A stretch of DNA of 64,000 nucleotides, taken from Bacillus luti. GTDB taxonomy: Bacteria > Bacillota > Bacilli > Bacillales > Bacillaceae_G. Below, one piece after another: positions 50,891 through 60,901 of this stretch. A program made the translations under genes and the position numbers. Position 1 is the stretch's first letter; each line of letters opens with the position of its first letter. The DNA lies in the NCBI RefSeq assembly GCF_001884105.1, contig NZ_MACI01000069.1:62001-126000 (forward strand), written 5' to 3'. The notes under the pieces are model-generated. The model was not told where the DNA came from. It saw only the letters and a program-made list of their open reading frames with translations, and ran no database searches.

Positions 50891-51924
50891 GGTCACAAAG
50901 AGTCTTTACGACGATTGATACACATACGGGCGGAAATCCAACGAGGACATTAATTAGCGGACTTCCAAAGTTAATTGGAGAGACGATGGCAGAGAAGATG
51001 TTGCATATGAAAAAGGAGTATGACTGGATTCGCAAATTGTTAATGAATGAACCACGTGGACATGATGTAATGTCAGGTGCACTATTAACAGATCCGTGTC
51101 ACCCTGAAGCTGATATAGGTGTTATATACATAGAGACAGGCGGGTATTTACCGATGTGTGGCCACGATACAATCGGTGTATGTACAGCTTTAGTCGAATC
51201 AGGATTAATCCCGGTAGTTGAACCGGTTACTTCTTTAAAGCTAGATACACCAGCTGGCTTAGTTGAAGTAGATATTTTTGTCCAAGATGGGAAAGCGAAA
51301 GAAGTCTCCTTCAGCAACATACCAGCTTTTTTATTGAAAAACATTACTGTAGACGTTGAAGACATTGGAACTGTAGAGGCTGACATTGCATATGGAGGGA
51401 ATTTTTATGCCATTATCGATGCGAAGTCAGTAGGCTTAAATTTAGTGCCAGAAAACGCATCTACGATCATTGATAAGGCAATTCATATTCGAAATACAAT
51501 TAATGATAAGTTTGAAATCATTCATCCAGAGTATTCGTTTATAAGAGGGTTAACACATGTTGAATTTTATACAGATCCTACTCATGCAAGTGCGCATGTG
51601 AAAAATACAGTTGTTGTTCCACCAGGAGGAATAGATCGATCTCCATGTGGTACAGGAACATCGGCGAAGTTAGCGGTATTATATGCTAATCGAAAAATAG
51701 AGATTGATGAAGAGTTTGTCCACGAGAGTATCGTTGGCTCTCTATTTAAAGGGTGCGTCATAAATACGACAAATGTTGAAAATGTTGAAGCTGTCGTAAC
51801 GAAAATTACTGGCTCAGCTTGGCTTATGGGTATGCACAGATTTTTTTACAATGAAAAGGATCCACTTAAAGAAGGTTTTTTGTTAATTCCGCCGATGGAG
51901 CATGAAACGGAGGATGTAAAATGA
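50887..51924 (+). CDS. 4-hydroxyproline epimerase (proline racemase family)
   Basis: A 345-residue enzyme with both catalytic cysteines: GYLPMCGHDTIGV and GIDRSPCGTGTSA. DTHTGGNPTRTLI and LLMNEPRGHDVMSGALLTDP are family signatures. It inverts C2 of trans-4-hydroxy-L-proline to cis-4-hydroxy-D-proline, the first pathway step. Overlaps its neighbours by ATGA on both sides. Residues beside the active site favour hydroxyproline over proline by context only. Confidence 0.92.
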   Translation: MRSQRVFTTIDTHTGGNPTRTLISGLPKLIGETMAEKMLHMKKEYDWIRKLLMNEPRGHDVMSGALLTDPCHPEADIGVIYIETGGYLPMCGHDTIGVCTALVESGLIPVVEPVTSLKLDTPAGLVEVDIFVQDGKAKEVSFSNIPAFLLKNITVDVEDIGTVEADIAYGGNFYAIIDAKSVGLNLVPENASTIIDKAIHIRNTINDKFEIIHPEYSFIRGLTHVEFYTDPTHASAHVKNTVVVPPGGIDRSPCGTGTSAKLAVLYANRKIEIDEEFVHESIVGSLFKGCVINTTNVENVEAVVTKITGSAWLMGMHRFFYNEKDPLKEGFLLIPPMEHETEDVK

Positions 51925-52862
51925 ACATTCAAAAAATGTATACAGCAGTAGATGTACATGTAAATGGTGAAGCATTTCGTGTAATGAAAGATGTACCATG
52001 CAAATACTACTACAGTTTGGAGCAACTAAACGAACAATTTTCCGGTGAATTAGCAGAAGAAATGAAGCTTTTATTAAATGAACCACGTGGTTTTATCGGT
52101 TTAAATGGATGTATTGTCGTTCCTTCTATTCATAATGAAGTGGATGCAGCTGTATTGTTTTTCAATCATGAAGGGTCCATTCCCCTTCATTACGGAGGCA
52201 TTGTCGCAGTAATAACGATGTTACTAGAAAGCGGATATTTAAAAAAGAGAGAGTCTAATCAATACAAAATTGAAACGCTATCTGGCATATTTTCAGTCCA
52301 TGCGTATGTTGAGAATGATGAGGTTGTATCTGTTTCGTTTGAAAGTAAACTATGTTATATGATTGAGCAAAATTTACAGGTTGGTAATATCAGTTACTCT
52401 CTCATTCAAGCAGATAAAGTATATGCAGTTGTAGAAAAGGATACGTATTCGCCAGAAATTCGTATTGAAAACATTTCTGAATTGAAAAAATGGGGAGAAG
52501 CTACACTTCAAGCTATACAAAAACAGTCTTTAATAAAAAGACTTATTTTAGTAGATTCCACGCAAAAAGAAAAGAACCATATAAAGTCTATTACATTTCA
52601 TGAAGATAACTTTATAGTACGATCACCAGGTTTTGTTTCTACCATTGTGTCTTATGTTCATGCGTTATTTAAAAATGATTATATAGCGAATAAACCTTTT
52701 ATAAATGAAAGTATATTTAATAGCTTTATAACAGTGGAAAAAGTGAAGAAGGAAGAAACGGGTTACATTTTCCGTTTTGAAAGTAGAGGATTTATTACAG
52801 GTATGCAGACGTTTTTGCTAGATTCTACAGATCCGTTTCCAACAGGATTTCTATTAAAATAA
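51921..52862 (+). CDS. Catalytically degenerate proline racemase family paralogue
   Basis: A 313-residue homologue of the preceding protein (MYTAVDVHVNGEAFRVM; LLLNEPRGFIGLNGCIVVP; RGFITGMQTFLLDSTDPFPTGFLL). Both catalytic Cys are absent: the site corresponding to PMCGHD reads PLHYGG, and RSPCGTGT reads RSPGFVST. It cannot perform the family's two-base chemistry. It is coupled to the epimerase (4-bp overlap), so it may be a regulatory or substrate-binding partner, or may be decaying. Confidence 0.85.
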   Translation: MNIQKMYTAVDVHVNGEAFRVMKDVPCKYYYSLEQLNEQFSGELAEEMKLLLNEPRGFIGLNGCIVVPSIHNEVDAAVLFFNHEGSIPLHYGGIVAVITMLLESGYLKKRESNQYKIETLSGIFSVHAYVENDEVVSVSFESKLCYMIEQNLQVGNISYSLIQADKVYAVVEKDTYSPEIRIENISELKKWGEATLQAIQKQSLIKRLILVDSTQKEKNHIKSITFHEDNFIVRSPGFVSTIVSYVHALFKNDYIANKPFINESIFNSFITVEKVKKEETGYIFRFESRGFITGMQTFLLDSTDPFPTGFLLK

Positions 52863-52884
52863 AATGTTAAAGGGAGAGATAAAG

Positions 52885-53781
52885 ATGCAAAAAATTAAAG
52901 GGGCATTTCCAGTATTAATAACACCGATGGATGAGTTTCAAGAGATTGATTGGAAAGGTGTAAAACAAAATGTAAATTACTTTATTGAGCAAAAGGTAGC
53001 TGGAATTATTATTAATGGAAGTACGGGAGAATTTGTTAGTTTATCAAAAGAAGAACGATTTAATATGGTAGAAACTGTATTAAAAGAAGTTGATGGCCGT
53101 ATTCCCGTTATCGTTGGTACTGCAGCAGAGACGACGAAAGAAACGATTGAATATACGAAACATGCAGAAGCGCATGGAGCGGATTGTGCATTAATTATTA
53201 ACTCTTACTATTGTAAACCGAAAGAAGAAGAAATCTATTTTCATTTTAAAGAAATCTCAAACGCAGTAAACATACCAATTATGTTATACAATAATCCATT
53301 TACTTCTGGTGTTGATATGAGTACAGAACTTATGCTTCGAATCGGAAAAGAGTGTGAAAATGTTACACATATTAAAGAATCTAGCGGAGATGTTCGTAAA
53401 GCGAGAGATTTAGTAAGACAAGGCAAGGGTGCTTTTCAAGTTTTCTGTGGATCTGAAGATTTAGTTATGGAATCTTATTTAGTTGGTGCCTCGGGATGGG
53501 TTTCAGTAGCAGGAAATATCGTTCCAGGTCTCGTTACGAAAATGTATGAGCATTTTCAAAATGGTGAACTAGAAAAAGCGTGGGAAATAAACGATGCTAT
53601 TCTACCTCTTTGCGAGTTTCTTGAAGGATCAGGGAAATATGTACAAATCGTTAAACGTTCAATGGAATTACACGGGCAAGCCGGAGGGCCTTCTCGCTAT
53701 CCAAGACTAGGATTAACGGAAGAAGAAGATCAAAAGCTTCAATCAATTTTATCAAATATCACAGCTCATACAGCTGTTTAA
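52885..53781 (+). CDS. DapA-family pyrroline-4-hydroxy-2-carboxylate deaminase
   Basis: A 298-residue class I aldolase-type protein. ATG 52885 has a GGGAG site. Schiff-base Lys in VTHIKESSGD, Tyr in IMLYNNPF, and the GSTGEFVSLSKEER loop of the DHDPS/NAL family. In hydroxyproline operons this family deaminates pyrroline-4-hydroxy-2-carboxylate to alpha-ketoglutarate semialdehyde; the assignment rests on context. Confidence 0.88.
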   Translation: MQKIKGAFPVLITPMDEFQEIDWKGVKQNVNYFIEQKVAGIIINGSTGEFVSLSKEERFNMVETVLKEVDGRIPVIVGTAAETTKETIEYTKHAEAHGADCALIINSYYCKPKEEEIYFHFKEISNAVNIPIMLYNNPFTSGVDMSTELMLRIGKECENVTHIKESSGDVRKARDLVRQGKGAFQVFCGSEDLVMESYLVGASGWVSVAGNIVPGLVTKMYEHFQNGELEKAWEINDAILPLCEFLEGSGKYVQIVKRSMELHGQAGGPSRYPRLGLTEEEDQKLQSILSNITAHTAV

Positions 53782-53799
53782 TTGAGGAGGAGTGTATTT

Positions 53800-55284
53800 A
53801 TGTTAACGACAAACATTGAGTTGAAACCAAAAGTGAAAGCGTTTTTAAATGAAGAAATTAAAATGTTTATTAATGGTGAATTTGTTTCTTCTATTAGTGG
53901 GAAGACGTTTGAAACATATAATCCAGCAACAGAAGATGTTCTAGCTGTCGTATGTGAAGCGCAAGAAGAAGATATTGATGTCGCAGTAAAAGCAGCAAGA
54001 GCTGCATTTGAAAGTGGACCTTGGGCAGAAATGACTACGGCTGAAAGAGCACATCTTATTTATAAATTAGCAGACTTAATTGAAGAGCATGGAGAAGAAT
54101 TAGCACAGCTAGAGGCGTTAGATAATGGAAAACCATATCAAGTAGCACTCGATGATGATATTGCAGCGACTGTAGAAAATTATCGTTACTACGCGGGATG
54201 GGCTACAAAAATTGTCGGGCAAACCATTCCGATTTCAAAAGATTATTTAAATTATACACGCCATGAACCGGTTGGCGTTGTAGGACAAATTATTCCGTGG
54301 AATTTTCCGCTCGTTATGTCTTCTTGGAAGATGGGGGCTGCACTTGCGACAGGTTGTACAATCGTATTAAAACCAGCAGAACAAACGCCTTTATCATTAT
54401 TATATACAGCGAAGCTTTTTAAAGAAGCTGGTTTTCCAAACGGTGTTGTAAACTTTGTACCAGGTTTTGGTCCTGAAGCAGGAGCGGCAATTGTAAACCA
54501 TCATGATGTTGATAAAGTAGCCTTTACTGGTTCAACAGTTACGGGAAAATATATAATGCGTCAATCAGCTGAAACAATTAAACATGTAACGTTAGAACTT
54601 GGTGGTAAGTCCCCAAATATCATTTTAGAAGACGCTGACTTAGAAGAAGCGATTAACGGTGCGTTCCAAGGAATTATGTACAATCATGGTCAAAATTGTA
54701 GTGCGGGATCTCGTGTGTTCGTTCATAGAAAGCACTATGAAACAGTCGTAAATGAACTTGTAAAAATGGCAAATGACGTAAAGCTTGGAGCAGGTATGGA
54801 GAAGGAAACTGAAATGGGTCCACTCGTATCTAAAAAACAACAAGAGCGTGTGCTACATTATATTGAACAAGGAAAAGCTGAAGGCGCTACTGTTGCTGCT
54901 GGTGGTGAACGTGCATTTGAAAAAGGTTATTTTGTACAGCCGACAGTATTCACAAATGTTACGGATGATATGACAATTGTTAAGGAAGAAATTTTTGGAC
55001 CGGTTGTCGTTGTACTTCCATTTGATTCGACGGAAGAAGTAATTGAAAGAGCAAATAACTCTTCGTATGGGCTTGCTGCAGGGGTATGGACACAAAATAT
55101 TAAAACTGGACATCAAGTTGCTAATAAGTTAAAGGCAGGAACAGTGTGGATTAATGATTATAACCTAGAAAATGCAGCGGCACCATTTGGTGGGTTTAAA
55201 CAATCTGGTATCGGTCGTGAGTTAGGTTCATATGCGCTAGATAATTATACAGAAGTGAAAAGTGTTTGGGTCAATATTAAGTGA
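53800..55284 (+). CDS. Alpha-ketoglutarate semialdehyde dehydrogenase (ALDH family)
   Basis: A 494-residue NAD(P)-dependent aldehyde dehydrogenase. It has the oxyanion Asn in IIPWNFPLVMSSWK, NAD-binding FTGSTVTGK, the general base Glu in VTLELGGKSPN and nucleophile Cys in HGQNCSAGSR. It would complete the route to alpha-ketoglutarate. AGGAGGAG site at 53800. The ALDH class alone would suggest betaine- or aliphatic-aldehyde enzymes; the neighbours decide the substrate. Confidence 0.88.
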   Translation: MLTTNIELKPKVKAFLNEEIKMFINGEFVSSISGKTFETYNPATEDVLAVVCEAQEEDIDVAVKAARAAFESGPWAEMTTAERAHLIYKLADLIEEHGEELAQLEALDNGKPYQVALDDDIAATVENYRYYAGWATKIVGQTIPISKDYLNYTRHEPVGVVGQIIPWNFPLVMSSWKMGAALATGCTIVLKPAEQTPLSLLYTAKLFKEAGFPNGVVNFVPGFGPEAGAAIVNHHDVDKVAFTGSTVTGKYIMRQSAETIKHVTLELGGKSPNIILEDADLEEAINGAFQGIMYNHGQNCSAGSRVFVHRKHYETVVNELVKMANDVKLGAGMEKETEMGPLVSKKQQERVLHYIEQGKAEGATVAAGGERAFEKGYFVQPTVFTNVTDDMTIVKEEIFGPVVVVLPFDSTEEVIERANNSSYGLAAGVWTQNIKTGHQVANKLKAGTVWINDYNLENAAAPFGGFKQSGIGRELGSYALDNYTEVKSVWVNIK

Positions 55285-55333
55285 AACGTTATTTAATAGA
55301 AGCCTTATAGCCCGTAAATAATGAGATAAATAA

Positions 55334-55379
55334 GAGAAGCGGACAACTGGAATGCAAGTCAAAGGTTGTCCGCTTTCTA
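55334..55379 (+). terminator. Terminator between the aldehyde dehydrogenase and symporter genes
   Basis: AGAAGCGGACAAC / GTTGTCCGCTTTCT, strong 13-bp stem; read-through may still feed the symporter gene. Confidence 0.75.
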
Positions 55380-55421
55380 TATATAAATATTCTTTTCAAA
55401 ACAAGTAAGAGGGGGACTTTG

Positions 55422-56912
55422 ATGGAACAGTTAGTAGAATGGCTAGTAGGGCAAGTATGGAGTATTGGTTTAGTTGTTTTTGCATTAGGGGCAGGCATAT
55501 ATTTCACAATTGCGACACGCTTTTTACAAATTCGTTATTTTAAAGAGATGATTACATTACTATTCGAAGGGAAAAGCTCAGAGACTGGAATTTCATCTTT
55601 CCAAGCATTCTGTTTGGCCTTATCAGGTAGGGTCGGAATAGGTAATATTGCAGGGGTTGCGACAGCTATCGCTTTTGGCGGTCCTGGAGCTGTATTTTGG
55701 ATGTGGATAATGGCTCTTTTAGGAGCAGCAAGTGCGTTCGTTGAATCAACATTATCTCAAGTGTATAAAAGTAAAGTTGGGAATGAATACCGCGGTGGTA
55801 CACCATATTTCATTGAAAAAGGTTTAAAAATGAAATGGTTTGCAGTCATTGTAGCTGTGGTTGTAACACTTTCATATGGCGTTTTATTACCAGGTATTCA
55901 ATCAAGTAGTATCGCTGTTGCATTTGAAAACTCTAATGGTATTAGTAAATATATTACTGGTATATTGTTAGTTGTATTGTTAGCAGCAATTATATTTGGA
56001 GGCGTAAAGAGAATTGCTGGTGTGTCTCAAATGCTTGTTCCTTTTATGGCAATTGGTTATGTAATTGTGACATGTATCGTTTTAATTGCGAATGTAACAG
56101 AAATTCCAAATATGTTTGCTTTAATTTTCTCAAGTGCATTTGGTGTAAATGAAATGTTTGGCGGTATCGTTGGTGCAGCTATTGCCTGGGGCGTAAAAAG
56201 AGCTGTATTTTCAAACGTTGCTGGTGTTGGAGAAGCGACATATAGTTCAGCTGCTGCTGAAGTATCACATCCTGCAAAACAAGGATTAGTTCAAGCGTTT
56301 TCCGTATATATCGATACAATTGTCGTTTGTACAGCGACAGCGCTTATGATTTTAATTACAGGTATGTACAATGTAATACCTGAAGGAAAAAAGGCTATTG
56401 TACAAAATATAGGAAATGTAGAAGCAGGTCCAATTTATACACAACAAGCAGTTGAAACTGTTATGACGGGATTTGGTCCAATATTTATTTCAATTGCAAT
56501 CTTCTTCTTCGCATTTACAACTTTGCTTGCTTACTATTATATCGCTGAAACAACACTTACTTATTTAGATCGTGAGCTTAAATATAACTGGCTAAAACCC
56601 GTTTTAAAAATTGGATTTTTAATTATGGCTTACATCGGTAGCGTAGAATCAGCATCACTATTATGGAACCTTGGAGATTTAGGAATTGGTAGTATGGCAT
56701 GGTTAAACCTTATTGCGATTCTATTATTAAGTAAAACGGCATTAAAAGTATTAAAAGATTATGAAGCGCAGAAAAAAGAAGGGAAAGATCCAGTGTTCGA
56801 TCCAGAGAGTGTGGGGATTGAAGGCTTAACATTTTGGGAAGAGAGAAGTAAAGAAGTTGAAAGAAAAAGCTCTAAAGAACAAGCGGTAATGGATGATAGT
56901 CTGAAATTGTAA
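55422..56912 (+). CDS. AGCS-family sodium:amino acid symporter
   Basis: A 496-residue polytopic symporter with about 10-11 helices. Family boxes: CLALSGRVGIGNIAGVATAIAFGGPGAVFWMW, GTPYFIEKGLK, GAAIAWGVKRAVFSNVAGVGEATYSSAAAEVSHPAKQG. The class carries alanine or glycine with Na+; here, at the end of the hydroxyproline locus, hydroxyproline or proline import is a reasonable inference. AGAGGGGG site, ATG 55422. Confidence 0.9.
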   Translation: MEQLVEWLVGQVWSIGLVVFALGAGIYFTIATRFLQIRYFKEMITLLFEGKSSETGISSFQAFCLALSGRVGIGNIAGVATAIAFGGPGAVFWMWIMALLGAASAFVESTLSQVYKSKVGNEYRGGTPYFIEKGLKMKWFAVIVAVVVTLSYGVLLPGIQSSSIAVAFENSNGISKYITGILLVVLLAAIIFGGVKRIAGVSQMLVPFMAIGYVIVTCIVLIANVTEIPNMFALIFSSAFGVNEMFGGIVGAAIAWGVKRAVFSNVAGVGEATYSSAAAEVSHPAKQGLVQAFSVYIDTIVVCTATALMILITGMYNVIPEGKKAIVQNIGNVEAGPIYTQQAVETVMTGFGPIFISIAIFFFAFTTLLAYYYIAETTLTYLDRELKYNWLKPVLKIGFLIMAYIGSVESASLLWNLGDLGIGSMAWLNLIAILLLSKTALKVLKDYEAQKKEGKDPVFDPESVGIEGLTFWEERSKEVERKSSKEQAVMDDSLKL

Positions 56913-57014
56913 TTGTAATAAACTGAATATTCATTCTATTAATCGGGGTATATTGCCTTCTTTTCATCACATACTACAGTAGGTACAGATCATTTGAATG
57001 GGGGTAATAATAAG

Positions 57015-57380
57015 ATGGAACACGAACAACATAATTCAGTAAATGACGTTCTACATCATTATAAAGAAGGAATCGGTAGTTTTACAAACAAAATTCCTGA
57101 AATTGCTGAAACATATAATGCATTCACGCAAGCTTGTTTTCAAGAGGGCGCTTTAACAAAAAGGGAAAAACAACTTATTGCATTAGGAATTAGTCTAGCA
57201 ACGCAAGATGAATATTGTACCATTTATCATACAAAAGGTTGCCTTGATCAAGGGTGTTCAGATAAAGAAATTCTGGAAGCATGTGGTGTGTCAGCAGCAT
57301 TTGCTGGCGGAGCTGCGATGAGTCAAGCGGTAACTTTAGTGCAGGAATGTTTAACAGAACTGAAAAACCAACAGCATTGA
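57015..57380 (+). CDS. Carboxymuconolactone decarboxylase (AhpD-like) family protein
   Basis: A 121-residue all-helical protein: FTQACFQEGALTKREKQLIALGISLATQDEYCTIYHTKGCLDQG, with the core C-x3-H of the family (EYCTIYHTKG) but not the CxxC pair of true AhpD reductases. Ribosome site GGGGGT before ATG 57015. Function uncertain, perhaps peroxide or redox related. Terminator follows. Confidence 0.82.
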   Translation: MEHEQHNSVNDVLHHYKEGIGSFTNKIPEIAETYNAFTQACFQEGALTKREKQLIALGISLATQDEYCTIYHTKGCLDQGCSDKEILEACGVSAAFAGGAAMSQAVTLVQECLTELKNQQH

Positions 57381-57384
57381 ATAT

Positions 57385-57422
57385 AAAAAACGTTTTAAAC
57401 TTTATGTTTAAAACGTTTTTTA
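57385..57422 (+). terminator. Terminator after the CMD-family gene
   Basis: AAAAAACGTTTTAAAC / GTTTAAAACGTTTTTTA, perfect 16-bp stem. Confidence 0.9.
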
Positions 57423-57446
57423 TGTGAAATTAAATTTGTATTCACT

Positions 57447-58088
57447 TTAATATTCTATATCTTCATAAATCGAATTCTCTATGTCAGGAAGAACTGTGTA
57501 TATGTTTTTACCGATTAAAGCTTCTAATTCTTTCTTAATTGCATAAAATCCTTTCCAATGTAATGATGTATGAGACGTTGTACCATGACGTAAACCAACG
57601 GAAATCAATCTTCTTTCCAGCGTAGTAAAACCATCCGCTTCAGCAAGAGCATCACAAAGAGTAATTACTTTATTGTATAAATCGTAGTTACAATATTCAT
57701 TCAATATTTCAACTAACTGGATTCTCATATGGTCAGGAACGAGACTCCACTCTGCTGCGATATCTATATGTTCATTTTTGCATGGGAATGAGTGTGTAAC
57801 ACAAATAACAGCGTTTCCTGTATACCCTAAATCATTCATATACATATAACCATCATAGGAATGAATGACCGATTTGGTAAAACCTTTGTATCTTCCGATA
57901 TCATGCAAAAGGGCAGCATTATATGCTATATCAGCATTTAGGTCGTACCCATTATTAATAAGTTCTACAATTATGTTTTCAGTTGCAAGTGCAACATTAC
58001 ATGAATGTTCGAACCACGGACCTGGGTTTTGTTCATATGCCCACTCGAGTAGTTCTCTCGCGTATGTCCTATCTAATATATATTTCAT
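57447..58088 (-). CDS. HD-domain hydrolase
   Basis: A 213-residue protein with a small HD domain: WFEHSCNVALATENII, the metal HD in NAALLHDIGRYKG, ICVTHSFPCKN and a later Asp in CDALAEADGFTTLERRL. The general layout (HD, then H, then D) fits phosphohydrolases acting on nucleotides or their derivatives. AAAGGA site before ATG 58088. Substrate unknown. Confidence 0.82.
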   Translation of the reverse strand: MKYILDRTYARELLEWAYEQNPGPWFEHSCNVALATENIIVELINNGYDLNADIAYNAALLHDIGRYKGFTKSVIHSYDGYMYMNDLGYTGNAVICVTHSFPCKNEHIDIAAEWSLVPDHMRIQLVEILNEYCNYDLYNKVITLCDALAEADGFTTLERRLISVGLRHGTTSHTSLHWKGFYAIKKELEALIGKNIYTVLPDIENSIYEDIEY

Positions 58089-58194
58089 ATAGGTATCCTT
58101 TCTCTAAAAATTCATATTTTAAATAATTTCATCTTAATATTTAATTATTCCTGCTTTAAAAATTGTTAAAATAAAAATAAAAGGGGGAAAAGTA

Positions 58195-58698
58195 ATGGGG
58201 AATTTAGTAATTGAAGAAATTAAGAAATTAGAAAACAATATTGAAGAGCTTACTAAACTTTTGAAAACTGTAGTAGATGATGGGGCATCAATCGGATTTT
58301 TACCGCCAATGGAACGAGAAGAAGCGACGAAGTATTGGCAATCTGTCTTAGTGCCGGAAGTGATATTATATGTCGCTAAAATAAACAATGAAGTAGCAGG
58401 AAGTGTTCAATTACATTTAGTTACAAAGCCAAATGGTAGCCATAGAGCCGAAATTTGTAAGTTAATGACTCATCCAAACTTTAGACGAAATGGCATTGGG
58501 CGTTTGCTTATGCAAGAAGCAGAGAAGCGAGCGAAATTAGAAAAAAGGTCTCTTATAGTGTTAGATACGAGAGAAGGAGATCCGTCTAATAGATTGTATA
58601 AATCTTTAAACTATCAAGAAGCTGGAAAAATACCAGAATATGCAATATCTCCGAATGGTCATTTAGACGCCACCGTTATTTATTATAAAGTGATATAA
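58195..58698 (+). CDS. GNAT family N-acetyltransferase
   Basis: A 167-residue GNAT: N-terminal helices, then VAGSVQLHLVTKPNGSHRAEICKLMTHPNFRRNGIGRLLMQEAEKRA with motif A, and VLDTREGDPSNRLYKSLNYQEAG as the last motif. AAAAGGGGG site. Acceptor unknown; the PITA-like layout (tabtoxin-type) is common in soil bacteria. Confidence 0.87.
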   Translation: MGNLVIEEIKKLENNIEELTKLLKTVVDDGASIGFLPPMEREEATKYWQSVLVPEVILYVAKINNEVAGSVQLHLVTKPNGSHRAEICKLMTHPNFRRNGIGRLLMQEAEKRAKLEKRSLIVLDTREGDPSNRLYKSLNYQEAGKIPEYAISPNGHLDATVIYYKVI

Positions 58699-58936
58699 AG
58701 TGTGATCAAAAGGTTATCATATTTAAAATAATAAACTCCGATTTTTGACACCGTCTATATTTCTCTAGCGGTGTTATTTGAAATTATCAATAATATTTAT
58801 TCAACGTACTAATTGAATTTGAGAAAGTTTTTAGAGGGTTCTGTTTGTATGGTCTCTCAACTTATAATGAATGTAGAGAAGATGACTAGCCGACTATAGT
58901 TATTTTCGTTTTATTATAGGGAAGGGGGATGTAAGA

Positions 58937-59602
58937 ATGAAAAAGAATACTTTTCAAAAGATGAAGAAGGTTATACTAAGCGGCGGGATATTACTTACAG
59001 GACTTTTAACATTTGGTTTTTCAGAAAAAGCTTCAGCTCATGGATATGTAGAATCACCAGCGAGCCGTTCTTACTTATGTAAGCAAGGGGTAAATGTAAA
59101 TTGCGGTCCAATTCAATATGAACCACAAAGTGTAGAAGGAATAGGTGGATTCCCGCAATTAGGACCTTCTGATGGACAAATCGCAGGGGCTGGCCATTTT
59201 CCTGCTTTAGACGTTCAAACAGCTGATAGGTGGAAGAAAGTTACGTTAAACGGCGGGACGAATACATTCAAGTGGAAACTAACGGCACCTCATAGTACGA
59301 AAGAATGGAAATACTATATTACGAAAAAAGATTGGAATCCAAATAAGCCTTTAACAAGGTCTGATTTAGATTTAGTGCCGTTCTATGTGAAAAATGATGG
59401 GGGAGTAAGACCAGGGACTTCAGTAACACATGAAGCGAATATACCAGCTGACCGTAGTGGTTACCATCTTATTTTAGCGGTTTGGGAAATTGCAGATACT
59501 GGGAATGCATTTTATCAAGTGATAGATGTTAACCTTGTAAATAATGGTTTGGCATCGAATTTCGCGTTAAATCATGTAGTGCAAGTTCCTACACTATTTT
59601 AA
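58937..59602 (+). CDS. Secreted chitin-active LPMO (AA10, single domain)
   Basis: A 221-residue secreted copper enzyme. The signal peptide is cut after ASA (residue 34), leaving the obligatory N-terminal His: [15 protein letters not shown]. The second copper His lies in [15 protein letters not shown]. The end, [26 protein letters not shown], is typical of CBP21-like AA10 proteins. It would cleave crystalline chitin oxidatively. No extra carbohydrate-binding module. GAAGGGGGATG site before the ATG. Confidence 0.92.
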   Translation: MKKNTFQKMKKVILSGGILLTGLLTFGFSEKASAHGYVESPASRSYLCKQGVNVNCGPIQYEPQSVEGIGGFPQLGPSDGQIAGAGHFPALDVQTADRWKKVTLNGGTNTFKWKLTAPHSTKEWKYYITKKDWNPNKPLTRSDLDLVPFYVKNDGGVRPGTSVTHEANIPADRSGYHLILAVWEIADTGNAFYQVIDVNLVNNGLASNFALNHVVQVPTLF

Positions 59603-59618
59603 ATAAAGTATACATTTC

Positions 59619-59650
59619 GATCATCTAATTCTTTTTAGATGATCTTTTTT
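59619..59650 (+). terminator. Terminator after the LPMO gene
   Basis: GATCATCT / AGATGATC followed by T6. Confidence 0.8.
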
Positions 59651-59762
59651 ATGAAAACGATGAAAAATATAGAAGAAAGTGCAATTATTTATAAAAAAAT
59701 ACGCTTTAAATATTGTCATATTTGCTTCTTTAAGATATCCTTTTCATGAAGAGGTGGAAAAC

Positions 59763-60692
59763 ATGGAAAAAGTACTAGTTTTCGGGCATAAAAACCCAGA
59801 TACAGATGCAATTTGTTCTGCAATTGCTTATGCAGAATTGAAAAAAGAATTAGGAATGAATGCTGAGCCTATACGTTTAGGCGAAATCAGCGGTGAAACT
59901 CAATTTGCGTTAGATTATTTTAAAGTAGAAGGACCGCGTTTTGTTGAGACAGTTGCAAGCGAAGTGGACAACGTTATTTTAGTTGACCATAACGAGCGTC
60001 AACAAAGTGCTAACGATATCGAATCTGTTCGTGTGTTAGAAGTTATTGACCATCACCGTATTGCTAACTTTGAAACAAGCGATCCTATATACTACCGTTG
60101 TGAGCCAGTTGGTTGTACAGCTACAATCTTAAACAAAATGTACAAAGAAAACGGCGTTACAATTCGTAAAGAAGTTGCAGGTTTAATGTTATCTGCAATC
60201 ATTTCAGATTCTTTATTATTCAAATCTCCAACTTGCACAGAGCAAGACGTAGCAGCAGCTCAAGAATTAGCGGAAATTGCTGGTGTAGATGCAGATAGCT
60301 ACGGCTTAGAAATGTTAAAAGCTGGTGCTGACTTAAGCGGAAAAACAATGGAGCAATTAATCTCTCTTGACGCTAAAGAATTCCAAATGGGTAACGCGAA
60401 AGTTGAAATCGCACAAGTAAACGCTGTTGATACAAACGACGTTCTTGTACACCAAGCGGAACTTGAAAAAGTTATCTCTGCTGTAGTAGAAGAAAAAGGT
60501 TTAGACCTATTCTTATTCGTTGTAACTGACATCTTAACTAACGATTCTGTTGGCCTTGCGATCGGTAAAGCAGCAAACGTAGTTGAGAAAGCTTACGATG
60601 TATCACTAGAAAACAACACAGCTACTTTAAAAGGTGTTGTATCTCGTAAAAAACAAATCGTACCTGTATTAACAGAAGCATTCCAAGCTTAA
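59763..60692 (+). CDS. ppaC: Manganese-dependent inorganic pyrophosphatase (family II)
   Basis: A 309-residue DHH-family enzyme: [42 protein letters not shown] (the DHH box), [12 protein letters not shown] and [12 protein letters not shown]-terminal DHHA2 part with [10 protein letters not shown]. It hydrolyses pyrophosphate and drives biosynthetic reactions. ATG 59763 is the true start, as it has a GAGG site and begins [11 protein letters not shown]; the frame open to 59679 is spurious. The more 'C-ending' codons suggest high expression. Confidence 0.95.
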   Translation: MEKVLVFGHKNPDTDAICSAIAYAELKKELGMNAEPIRLGEISGETQFALDYFKVEGPRFVETVASEVDNVILVDHNERQQSANDIESVRVLEVIDHHRIANFETSDPIYYRCEPVGCTATILNKMYKENGVTIRKEVAGLMLSAIISDSLLFKSPTCTEQDVAAAQELAEIAGVDADSYGLEMLKAGADLSGKTMEQLISLDAKEFQMGNAKVEIAQVNAVDTNDVLVHQAELEKVISAVVEEKGLDLFLFVVTDILTNDSVGLAIGKAANVVEKAYDVSLENNTATLKGVVSRKKQIVPVLTEAFQA

Positions 60693-60716
60693 TATTATTG
60701 GATACGGATAAATAGG

Positions 60717-60751
60717 AAGGACAAGTAGTCAGATTGGCTACTTGTCCTTTT
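60717..60751 (+). terminator. Terminator after ppaC
   Basis: AAGGACAAGTAG / CTACTTGTCCTTTT. Confidence 0.85.
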
Positions 60752-60901
60752 CTCTTTTAAATGGCGGGAAATCTAGGTTTTTAATTAGAGGGAATTGTAT
60801 CTATTGAATGGCGCAAAGTTGTTAAATTTGGATGAACATAAGAAATGTTATGACTTGGAAACATTAAAAAATTTGATTTTTCGCAAGGAGTAGTACAAAA
60901 T

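Noticed and set aside
58749-58786. Hairpin GACACCG / CGGTGTT upstream of the LPMO gene
   Set aside because: Seven base pairs with a long loop and no strong T run; could be chance or a weak terminator of the GNAT gene.
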